A stretch of 64,000 bases of DNA from Endothia cerciana (lineage: Eukaryota > Ascomycota > Sordariomycetes > Diaporthales > Cryphonectriaceae). This document shows, in pieces, positions 47,340-56,629 of this stretch. The notes below the pieces were generated by a model. It saw nothing but the letters and a program-made list of their open reading frames with translations. It had not been told where the DNA came from and searched no databases. The stretch lies in the NCBI GenBank assembly GCA_026119935.1, contig JALRMH010000064.1:62001-126000 (forward strand). The letters are read 5' to 3'. Each line of letters starts with the position of its first letter. The first letter of the stretch is position 1. A program made the position numbers and the translations under genes.

Positions 47340-49256
47340 CCACCCTCGGTGGCGAGGCGTGTAGTTAAGTTAACGTTCGCGGGTGGAGAAGGAAGCTTAT
47401 GTAACGCTGGCCTCATGGGCTGATTAGTTAAACAAGTTACTGTTTTGAGGATGTTCAGGTGCTACGCTCCAACATGAAGGCCATACGTGTGAAAGAGCAG
47501 CCAAGAGAGACGCCACCAGTCTCGGCGCCAACTTCCAAGAGGCCACCCACCCTTAGCTATCCAATTATCAGACCATGGTCGATGTCTCGTTTTCATACCG
47601 CTCGGCATTTCATCACAACCCAGTACGTCCCGTGGCTCATGGGAACGAGTTGTAGGGAGAGAGTTCTGAGGCTGTGCCGAGAACCAGCGGATGGGGTGAA
47701 GCCCTGACACACAACCCATGGCCTGCTGTTCAACCCCTTCGGCGGCTGGCGACAAGTCCTGAACGTCGATAAGCTTAAGGTGCGTGCTTTACACAGCCTC
47801 ACTCAGGTCAGGTCCTGACAAGGCCACTATGTCGCGTGCTGGGCCGACAGGCCGAGTGAGGTTGTGCCGAATTACAGGTGGATGGAATACACGAGCGTCA
47901 GTGCTTACTGAGACATTTGAGCCTCCTTCCAAGATTATTGATCAGATTAATCCACCACAAACGCTTGTATTTGGTCCAGCACTGCAGGTGGATATACAAG
48001 AGTTAGTGCTCGCCGGGACATTTGAGAACTCGATCAGCAAGGGCGATAGTAATCGAAACAGCCGCTATAAGCCATCTAGACAGCGGGATAGCAGCAAATC
48101 CCGCTCCTCTTGAAGTCCTATTTCCCGGAATCGCTGGAAGCATCTTTAAGGAAAACTGCAAAGCTCACCGTCTTCAGACCTGCTTCGACCCAGAGGCTGA
48201 GGCACACCAGAGCCTCGAGGACTGCGCACGACAGCTCAACGCCATATCCAGTCTCTGCCTGAGCCACCTACTACATCATCGACCTCCTCTTCAAGGCGTA
48301 CCTCAAGCTCGGCCAGGCACCGGCACGACGAAGACCTGGCCCGAGGGAACGGCCTGGCTCGGCTCGGGTCTGGCACGACGAGCCCCCATCGTGGGACCAA
48401 GGCGGGGGATGGAGGGGCCTTGTTACCTCAGCCTAAAGCATTATCCACGTGCACAGCACAGCTCACCATCCCCAGAACTAGCCCATGCCCCTCCTTGCTG
48501 GACGACGAGAGCCTTTGGGCCCGTCAGAGGGCGAGCCTGACAGCGGCAGTCTGGCACTAGGCGGAGGGCCTGAGGATCGCGATCACGGCCGTGAGGCGCA
48601 TGCCTCTGAACCTTTGAACAACGCCGTGCCATATACCAACCACCCATCTCGCGATCCAGTACCGACGGGCTGTGCGGGCCAGGGACACAGCCGCCAGACT
48701 TCTCGTTTCAACTTCGGCACAGATACGCAGACATCTGCCCCCTTCCCCCCCGCGCCCATTTCCCATGCGCCGCCTCCTCAACCATGCTCCCATATCGGCC
48801 CTCAGGGCCTCATCAAGTCTATTCCCGCCCTCCCCCATTGTCGGGTGGCACCCCTGTCACACTCACCACCACCACCACCACCACCACCACCACCTGCCGG
48901 ACGGGCTGCCGGGGAAGCTCAAGTGCTCCTCTGCCGTGATGCAGAGGCTCCTCTTCAAGGAGTCCAGGCGGACAGCCCCAGCAGCATCAAGTCGGGCCGC
49001 TCCAGCATCGATGGAGCAGAACTATCCTGGGTCTGCTCCCGGCCCAGGGCCAGGTCATGGACCGAAGCGAGCATCCCCACACACCCCAAAAGAGACGAAG
49101 TCGCTTCTTATGTCACTTCATCAGGTCCACGCGCGGAGCCCCGACCGGACGAGGCGCATTGAAGAAGCAGGTGAGCGATGTTACCAGTCTATTCTATCCA
49201 GTCATTTGCCCTAGCCCCGTTCCGCCTTACATACGACCACGACCTGCAGCTTGAGA
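47340..49256. other. Gene-poor stretch with dispersed-repeat segment
   Basis: No intact gene. Pieces such as ATYYIIDLLFKAYLKLGQAP (about 48258) look like coding remnants. A segment around 48420-48900 resembles 55430-56420 in this window. Two related CAGGTGGAT...GACATTTGAG units lie at about 47875 and 47985, and a (CAC)n tract at about 48869-48892. Confidence 0.4.
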
Positions 49257-49374
49257 TCAGCCCGGAGCGAGCCTCGCGAGCCTGCCAGAAGATGAGGTGA
49301 GGGAAACATTGGCAGTGAGGGCAGATGTCGGACGGGTGACAAGTTGATATACTGTTATTTTTGTTAAGAAAGGA

Positions 49375-49559
49375 AATGTTTTCGAATAAACCGCGTCCAG
49401 TACTTGGCTCATTGTCTCCATCATCGATCCTGTGAGTGTCGCATGAGCCTGCACTGCTCTTGTATCCTGGAATGTTTTCGCAATCTGTGAATAACCGCGT
49501 CCAGTACTTGGCTCATCGTCTCCATCATCCATCCTGCGAGTGTCGCATCAGCCTGCACT
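49375..49559. repeat. Direct repeat of about 85 bases
   Basis: Copies at 49375-49455 and 49471-49559 share CCGCGTCCAGTACTTGGCTC and most of the rest; many differences are C/T transitions. Confidence 0.9.
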
Positions 49560-49610
49560 TATGTGACCTGAGCGTTAGTAGAGGATTTTTCATCTTCCTA
49601 CACTAGCAGG

Positions 49611-50232
49611 CTCACAAAGGGGAGAGGGGGGGGGGGGGGCAAACGTACATCCTGGCAGATGAGAGCGACACGCTCAGATCCGATGTTCTTCATCTGCTGG
49701 AGGAAGGATTTCATGGCGAGCCTGCCAGGGCCACAGCCCTGCTGCAGCCTGGGCGGGACGGGCAGAGAGTGTAGACAGACCGTGCGGCCGCCCTCCAGGT
49801 GGCCCTTGCCGCCCTTGTTGCCCTTGGACGTTTTCCAGTCGGCGGGGGAACTCCATGCCACCCACTGTCCTGGACAGTCTTTGAGTTGGAGGCCATGGCA
49901 ACAACGTGGGCCAGCAGGACGCTCTTGGCCTGGTTGGGGCGGTCAGTCTCCACAGGGTAAGCCGTGTCGAAGGTCGCGGAGATGTCAAAGACCGATGACA
50001 TGAATTTTAAAGAGTCGATAGTAGCCCACGAGGTACTAGCCCTGGAGCGTCAGGTTAGGGTTTTTTTTTATTTTTTTTTATCTTCCCACACCAGCAGGCT
50101 CCCGAGAGGGGGCAAGCATACCTCCTGGCAGATAAGAGCGACACGCCCAGGTCCGATGTTCTTCATCTGCTGGAGGAAGGGCTTCATGACGAGCTTGCCA
50201 GGGCCACAGCCCTGCAGCCTGGGCGAGACGGC
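49611..50232. repeat. Direct repeat of about 140 bases
   Basis: Copies at about 49611-49760 and 50093-50232, both containing GATGTTCTTCATCTGCTGGA and GCCAGGGCCACAGCCCTG. The flanking VETDRP-coding segments are also shared, so the duplication unit is about 480 bases at its offset. Confidence 0.9.
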
Positions 50233-50480
50233 CAGAGCTCTTGGCCTGGTCGGGGCGGTCAGTCTCCACGGGGTGAGCCGTGTCGAGGGTCGCGAAGATG
50301 TCGGTGTCCTCGACCTGGCCGGGGACGACCGTGAGGAAGATGCCCATGCTCAGCTCGGGGCATACGGTCAGGCGGTACTCAAGCTATGTGACATGCCAGA
50401 CGCCACCGTCCGCGACGGCGTAGCGGATGGCAGCTGTTGCCTGCTGACAGCATGGTCTTAAAACCGACGATTGTTGCGAA

Positions 50481-51285
50481 GCCTAAGCCAGGGGCGTCAG
50501 GCGAGAAGACTGCGGCGTCTGCCAGGAGGGCCTCATGCTGGTCAGGAGGTCGGGGAGACCAGTGTTACCACGACGGTACTCCTGGTAGGCCATTCTCGTA
50601 CGCTCACCGAGGAGGGGCATGATGGCGGTGGTGTTCTGGTCCCTGAGCAACTGTCGTGTCTGTGCCGGGGTCGGCTGTTGAGCTGGAGGAGCAGTGGGAA
50701 AGAATCTTGAATCTGAGCTGTGAGAAACTCATTAAACCCTTCCAATCGTGTGCAGTGGGCGGGGCACACAGGCAGGCGGGCGGGCGGGGCACACAGAGGC
50801 ACAGGCGCTGGAAGGCAGTGAACCAGAACTAGAGCGAAGTCGCACAACACGGCAGAGAGATAAAGATACGGGAGAAAGAGAGGTGGGAAGAGTAGAGATT
50901 TTGCATTCGTTACGCACCGTACTGCCGCTTTCTGTTTCTCCTTAGAGAGAGAAAGGCAGGAAACGATCCACCTAGATCTGTCTGTAACACCATCTCCGCT
51001 TCCTGCCATCCATTCACCCTTCAGGCTTCTTTTTGATGCTCTGGTTATAGGGCACATGCGAGGTCGGTGGCGTATCCGATCGGCTTATGCCTATGTGGAC
51101 TGAGAGGGTGAGTATAAGGGGCGAAAGGAAAGCACCTAGTTAGACTGTTAGTTAGATTGGCCAGTGGTGTTCGGTATTTGCTTCCCACCCCGAGGCATAG
51201 ATGGGAGGAGGAGGGTTCTAGGTCGAGGGGCCCCTTGCCCGGCTGCTTACATACCTAGGAGGTGCGCGAGCTCTCCTCGCGGCCG
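50481..51285. other. Gene-poor stretch with one dispersed-repeat copy
   Basis: Nothing I can call a gene. It contains the minus-strand copy of the repeat family seen near 62.2-62.8 kb. Confidence 0.4.
50777..50850 (-). repeat. Dispersed repeat copy (family shared with 62.2-62.7 kb)
   Basis: Read on the minus strand it matches plus-strand blocks near 62248-62320 and 62633-62700: TTGTGCGACTT, TTCTGG(T)TCACTGCC, GCGCCTGTGCC and CTGTGTGCCCCGCCC in the same order. Confidence 0.8.
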
Positions 51286-51792
51286 TCACTGCTGCTGGCG
51301 CGGGCGAGGACGGTAGCCATGACGGCCCTCGCTGCCGCCGTTGAGAAGCATGGCCAGCGAGGTGCCGCAGACGGCGAACATACCGACCAGGCCCGCGACT
51401 AGGTACACACGGGCCAGAGGACGGCGGTGGCGCTGCAGGCTGGCCTGGTGGCGCTGAAGCTCAGCAAGGGCATCTCTGCTGAGAGGAGACGGGGATGATG
51501 GTATCGCCGAAGCGAGCATAGAATTGGGTTGCCGCTGCGAGAGCTGGCCTTGTTCGCAGCGATGATCTCCCTCTAGAAGATCATCGGCCTCTGGGGGCCG
51601 GGCCAGGCTCTGCGGGTGGCCAAGGCGATGAGCTCACGCACGGTGGGAGGCTGGGGGTTGATGTCGAGCCTGGCGTGAAGGTGCTCGTGGTGCTGAGTAG
51701 GGGGAGGAGGGGTTGGGCTGGATGGGCTTGGGACCAGCAGAGCTGCTGCCGCTGGTGCCTGTGGTGGAACCACCGTCAGGAGGAGCTGACAT
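51286..51792 (-). pseudogene. Frameshifted small membrane protein gene
   Basis: From the ATG at 51792 the frame reads MSAPPDGGSTTGTSGSSSAG. Coding style then moves one frame over (HARLDINPQPPTVRELIALA, about 51675-51616) and returns to the first frame (PEADDLLEGDH, about 51600) through RDALAELQRHQASLQRHRRPLARV to one hydrophobic helix (YLVAGLVGMFAVCGTSLAML) and a basic tail ending at 51286. A pair of compensating indels explains this better than introns, since no splice signals fit. It would be a roughly 165-residue single-pass protein of unknown function. Sequencing error is an alternative. Confidence 0.5.
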
Positions 51793-52082
51793 GGCGGGTT
51801 AGTCGTGCTTCTGTCGTTGGCTTTGGCTGCTTGTTGTTTTATTCGTCGTCCACGATTTTTGGCGCCAACTTTGAGAGAGTTGGTGCAGTTGGCTGGGTTT
51901 GTTGTTTAAGTCAGCTTAGACCTCTCCTCTGATTAGATCTTCTGCTGGGTTTAGACTAGCATAAGGATAGCATATGGTCGCCGAAAAGATCTCATACTCT
52001 GCTACGGTTGAGAATTAATGTAACTTGCAGTGACATTCAGCATCTTCTAGGCACATGTTTGAACATCTGCTCAGCATCTAGT

Positions 52083-52725
52083 CTAAGGATCTTTTGCATG
52101 CCAGCCCCTTAAGGTATCTATATCCTTCTCTAGCTCCTTCTCCTCCTTTAATTTCAAAAGCCGCCTCTTCTCAGCACGTAAGTATTCTATACGCCGGGTA
52201 TCTTCTCTACCCCCTTGAACTCTAGCTCTTTTCGTTTGGCGTGAGCTATTAGACTCCCTTAGAGCTGTGGATATGCTAGGCGTATGTTGAGAAGAGTCTG
52301 AAGTTGATGCTCTTGATCCAGCTTGTTGTCGTATTCTTCGTAAGTCAGCAATACGACGTGGCTGTGGAGAGATTATGTCCAGCGTATGCTGGGAAGACGG
52401 AGAAGCAACAATGATGCAAGAGTCGTCATCATCTTCTGTTGTGATAGAGGGTGTTGTTCGGCCTTGAGCATGTGCTGAGTGTCCGTTGGGCATATGTTCG
52501 GCTTCTCCCGGTGTTGATGGAACATCATATGCATTTGCTGGGTTCCAAGGCAATGAGGGCGCTTGAACACGGCGCTGTGCCCTGTTGAATTGTCGTTGTC
52601 GCTTATCTCTTTGGTTAATCTGACGAGTAAATTGAGCAACACTGCTTTGATTAGTCCAGTGACTTTCAACACCGGATGTACGTTGGATTGAGTATGCAAG
52701 AAGTTTATCTCGAACATGGGTCTTG
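52083..52725 (-). CDS. Partial coding frame of AT-richer composition, possibly transposon-derived
   Basis: An open frame of about 214 codons runs from about 52725 (LLAYSIQRTSGVESHWTNQS) through QFTRQINQRDKRQRQFNRAQ, a Ser/Asp-rich disordered part and a final coiled-coil (EYLRAEKRRLLKLKEEKELE) to the stop at 52083. Codons end in A/T far more often than in neighbouring genes. Upstream the sequence turns GC-rich and non-coding, so the 5' part is missing. The composition and truncation suggest the C-terminal end of a foreign or mobile-element protein, but I do not recognise the family. Confidence 0.45.
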
Positions 52726-53277
52726 AGACTAAGTGAACAAGTGATCGATGAGCTGCTGCAGGTCCCGCAGCCCCACGTTCTTGCGCACGCCCCACGACGC
52801 GAACCGCGTCTTGTACATGTGCCGGGTGGCGAAGAAGCCGTGCTCTGTCTGCATGATGGCCATGGCCTGGGGGGGGGGGGGGCGTCTTGGCCTTGTAGAG
52901 GGTGGTGATCTTGTGGCGGTGGCGCCTCCAGTCGTCCTCCTGGGGGAAGGCCAACCTTTGTTGTGCTAGGCCCTCGTCATGCCAGCAAGCTTTTGCCTCG
53001 GGCAAGCATTCCCCCCAGGCAGGCCTCTCCCTCGAGCAGACCGTCCCCTCAGGCCTTTCTCTCCAGGCTGTCGTCTGGCAGGGAGGGGCATAGGCTGTTC
53101 TGAGGGGGGGGGGGGGCTGTGCATGGCCCTGGCTAGCGCCCTGAAGAGGTCTGGGCAGGACTTCTAGGTCTACAGCCACATACTAATCCTAATTCTCCCG
53201 GGCTTTCAAGGGTGTCTAGCATGCCGTCGCCGCCGCCATCGGCGAGGACAAGGTCACCTTAGACATTATCTTCTTGA
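52726..53277. other. Intergenic stretch with G homopolymers
   Basis: Two long G runs (about 52869-52882 and 53105-53117) and no supportable gene. Confidence 0.4.
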
Positions 53278-53837
53278 GAGAACGACGGAAGAGAGCACCA
53301 TGACCACACGACTGCCCTGATCAGAGCATTATAAACAATCTGGCACCCTCAGTAGGTTGGCAATGCGTCGAAAGGGTGGGCTGCGAATTAGTATTTTTAG
53401 AGTTCGTCTTATCAGATATTTCCTTGATGTTCTTCTTCTCTTATCTGATGTCGAGAGAGGATGGATAACTAGCTATATATATACATAGGCGAGAAAAAAA
53501 AGCAGTATGGGCAGGCCCAGTTCTAACACCGTATATAGCCCTCTATAGTCCTACGAGACCAAACGAGGAGGCGAGCGAGGATGGGGCTCTCTTAATAGAA
53601 CATCAAGAGGACGACGGAAGAGAGCACTACAACCACATGACTGCCCTGATCAGAGCATCGCGAATATTCTGGCACCCTCAGTGGGTTGGCAAGGCGTCGA
53701 AAAGAAAGGGCTGCGAATCAGGATTTTTAGGGTTCTTCTTGTCGGGCTATTTCTTGACTGTCCTCCCTCTCTCCTGTGTCGTCAGGAGAGGGAGGATAAC
53801 CAGCTATATATACACATAGGCGAAAGAAAAATGGCAA
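53278..53837. repeat. Tandem 229-base direct repeat, period about 329
   Basis: Copy 1 is about 53278-53507, copy 2 about 53607-53837. Both run from ACGACGGAAGAGAGCAC through CTGCCCTGATCAGAGCAT and TCTGGCACCCTCAGT to AGCTATATATAxACATAGGCGA. Differences are mainly transitions. The TATA-like end gives it the look of a retroelement LTR piece, which is inference. Confidence 0.85.
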
Positions 53838-54169
53838 GGATGTTGAATCCGGCCTAGGGTCCGACCTGGAATCCCTGATCCCCACAACAGTGTAGGAAAG
53901 AAAACATGGCTAAGGCCCGAGGGCCTGGAAAGTCGACACGACGATGGTGCCCACGGTCTGAACAGATTATTGAGAAGAGAAGAGGGCTTGATTTCTAACT
54001 TTCTGTCTGCAAATAAGGCATAGTGGGTGTCGCTTTTTATACGGGGGGGGGGTACCCCTGACAACCCATACCTCCTAGACCAGGGCACCACCCACCACAA
54101 CACTGAGGGGTCTTCTGGTTGGCTGCCTGGAATGAAGATCTTTTCTAACAATTTAAGTGCTGTTACATT

Positions 54170-54563
54170 ATTGGTCCATCCGTTCCCTCCCTGGCCTTCT
54201 ATTTTGCCAGGCTCATCTGTATTCTATTGATTGGCTGGCTTGATAGCCTAGATTTGAGGAAGATCAGGTAGACAGAACCGAGGCCGTATCACCTCTGCTG
54301 TAGCTCTACTGGTTCGAACGGAAGCAATCCTCCGTGCTTCCTGGACTTTGATCTCTGGATTTCTCTTTAAAAAGGATGCAGTCCATCCCTTTCCGAGAGG
54401 TTGAGAGTCCCCTTTGACGAGGAGGATCTTTTGGGCAAAAAAGCGTTAGTTCTGAAGGGGTTGCATAAGGAATACCTTATTTGACCGAGGCCTTCCGAAT
54501 AGACAGGCCTGCCTTGATAGCCCCGATGGCTTCAACAATGTCAGATTCTGTATAGGGCTTCAT
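54170..54563 (-). mobile_element. Remnant of a pogo/Fot1-like DNA transposon
   Basis: The frame opens at the ATG at 54563 with MKPYTESDIVEAIGAIKAGL then SIRKASVK, the psq-type helix-turn-helix that starts fungal pogo transposases; a stop follows where Tyr-Gly-Ile-Pro is expected (TAAGGTATTCCT). After a frame change, FLKRNPEIKVQEARRIASVR and RATAEVIRP match the CENP-B-type second DNA-binding domain, and IKAIKPANRW-like residues with two stops follow (about 54240). The catalytic DDE part is not recognisable. The element is dead. A 256-base MITE lies 320 bases to the right. Confidence 0.75.
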
Positions 54564-54827
54564 TATACTGAAATTGACATATAACAGCAATTGGAAGCGA
54601 ATTGGAAAAGAATTGATGAAGAAAAGTAAAGATATATAGGGGGTTGAATAAGCGGCGTGGTTGACCGGGGTCATCGGAAGGGGGGTGCTTAGACTTGCGT
54701 CTTCGCGTTGAACGAAGGTTTACATCTTGTAACTAGAAAAAGACACCAATATACTGGTCAGAAATACTCTGATAGGATCGTGGCGGTGCATGGCCGTTGT
54801 TGGGTGTGACAATGGCACTCTTGGAAC

Positions 54828-54870
<43 letters not shown>

Positions 54871-54878
54871 GCCACCTG
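54828..54878. repeat. (GCC)n microsatellite
   Basis: About 16 units of CCG/GCC immediately left of the MITE. Confidence 0.95.
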
Positions 54879-54884
54879 CCATCC

Positions 54885-55140
54885 ACACTAAAAAGTGACG
54901 CCTTATAGCAGCTTCTATTTTGCCCTCGATCTTATCAGAGTATTTCTATATAATAATAGTTGAATTAAAAGTATAGAGGGCTATTATTAGGTATAATAAT
55001 AGCTCCTTTAGAACTATAGATAAATTAGTGCAGGAGGGCTGCAGGAGGGAGATATAGTCTAGAATAATAAGCTATTACTAAAGTCCTCCTATAACTCTCA
55101 GGCAAAATGGAAGCTGCTACGAGGCGTTACTTTTCAGTGT
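54885..55140. mobile_element. MITE with 42-base terminal inverted repeats
   Basis: The ends form imperfect inverted repeats: the left end starts ACACTAAAAAGTGACGCC, the right end read in reverse starts ACACTGAAAAGTAACGCC, and the match continues through TAGCAGCTTCxATTTTGCC. Mismatches are transitions. The interior (about 170 bases) is AT-rich and non-coding, in sharp contrast to the GC-rich surroundings. The total is 256 bases. A TA follows the right end; the left flank is CA, so a TA target duplication may have mutated. This is typical of non-autonomous Tc1/mariner-type elements. Confidence 0.88.
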
Positions 55141-55141
55141 A

Positions 55142-56629
55142 GATAGCATAGCAGGTAGTGGTGAGTGTAATGCTGGTTTAAGGCGTACAAGCGAGGACGT
55201 GTCTATGTATGGGCAGCCAGAGGCCTTTCCAGAGGGAAGGCATCAGGACGGCTTGCTGGCACAACGAGGGCCTGGCTTGACGAGGGCCTGTCCTCTGCAT
55301 CGTGCGGCCGTGAACCCAATAGCTATATCGGCCGGCATCCTGCCTTACTGCATAGTCCTTCCTCCTCCTCCTCCTCCTCCCCCCCCCGCCGTCACGCCTT
55401 CCTCAGGCCACCGTCCCCTGGCGTAATAAAGGCCCGAGGCATTCTCTACGTGCACAGCACAGCTCACCACCACCTAGACCGGCCTATACCTCTCTGGCTG
55501 GCAGACCCTGTTCCCCGGCGTTACTTCCTTGGTAGCCTTCTCCGACTGAATCTCCTTGGTGCCCTGGACACTGTGCTTTTCTACAACCGTCTTGGCAGTC
55601 TCAGGGGTGATCGTCCTAACGCGGCGTTCCGGCGGCGGGCGGGTTAACCGCCGGCCATGCCGTCTATCAGAGGAGATGGCAGACATAGCTCTCGGCTTCC
55701 GTCTAGCAGATGGCACAGCCGCTGGTCGAGCTGGCTGGTGGCTTCGATGCCATCCCTCTGGCCTCAAGAACAGCTCGCACCATGTCAGGATCAGCCTCTG
55801 ACCCCGATACAAGGATACGCCGAGGGCTGGAGACGATGATATAGGCAGGCCAGCTTGGAACGTCATCCTGGCCTGGGCCTGGCAGGATGAGCATCTGTGA
55901 TTGGATCTACTAATATCAGTAAATTGACTCGGGACTTCTATCTTCAAGGGTCAGCAGGCCGCCAGAGACCTGTGCCGGTATCGTGTTGTGTGCATGAGTC
56001 AGTCATGCAGACCAGCTGTCCCGGCCCCGCGATGGGGATGCCGTGGGGCCATCGCCCCATCGCGGAACCAAGGCGACGAGGGCGGCGGGACGAGGGCTCC
56101 CTTACGCCCCGCGCCCGCTGCCCACTGCCGCCTCCTCAACCGTGCCCCCGTATCTCAACCCTCAGCGCCCCACCAGGTTCTATGTATGCCTGCTGTGTGT
56201 GTGCCTGGTGTGCTGTGTGTGTGCCTGGTGTGCTGTGTGGCTGCTGTGCGGGGCCTTCCTCCCTGTGTGTAGTCACACCCCTGCTGCAGGCCATGCGGGT
56301 CGGGACGCACGTGGGGCCTTTCCTCATTGCCGGGTGGCCCCCCCTGTCACACCCTCACCACCTGCTATTTATCATCCACTCACCCCCATCATCATCCACC
56401 ACCACCCACCCACCGTTTCTCCACGGGGATCCGCAGGGTGATGGCAGGTGGGACGGGCGGACTGACGGGCGGGCTGTGTTGTGGAGGCCACCGCGCGTCG
56501 CCGGCCGGGCTGGTCCGCCCGCACCGGCCCAGGGTCATCACACAAGGCATACTTCTAGAACTAGGTATTGAGCATTGCGGTGACTACATGCGGCTAATCC
56601 CACAGTCTCCTAAGCGGGCTCGTCCCCAT
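55142..56629. other. Gene-poor stretch with decayed fragment and repeats
   Basis: Besides the remnant at 55474-55895 it contains the second copy of the 48.4-48.9 kb dispersed repeat, a CCTCCTCCT...C homopolymer (about 55368-55388) and GTGTGCCTGGTGTGCTGT repeats (about 56196-56240, 2-3 copies). Confidence 0.4.
55474..55895 (-). pseudogene. Decayed hypothetical gene fragment
   Basis: Two coding-like blocks in different minus-strand frames: VPSWPAYIIVSSPRRILVSG then EADPDMVRAVLEARGM (about 55860-55740), and TPETAKTVVEKHSVQGTKEI (about 55610-55550). There is no family match and no intact frame. Confidence 0.35.

Larger units (their letters stand above)
49257..50480 (-). pseudogene. Decayed, internally duplicated gene (possibly VWA-type)
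   Basis: On the minus strand two copies of one coding block appear. Copy 1 reads SVFDISATFDTAYPVETDRP NQAK (about 49990-49920); copy 2 reads TDIFATLDTAHPVETDRP DQAK (about 50310-50240). Each is followed by the same block (MKSFLQQMKNIGSERVALICQD in copy 1, at about 49715-49650). Lower down, ATLTGSMMETMSQVLDAV is also present twice. The ETDRP...AKS style recalls fungal von Willebrand A-type proteins, but this is a weak match from memory. Frames do not connect and several stops intervene, so the locus is dead. Confidence 0.45.

Noticed and set aside
53841..53889. TGTTG...CAACA pair as tiny LTR ends
   Set aside because: Only about 50 bases apart and five bases long; expected by chance.
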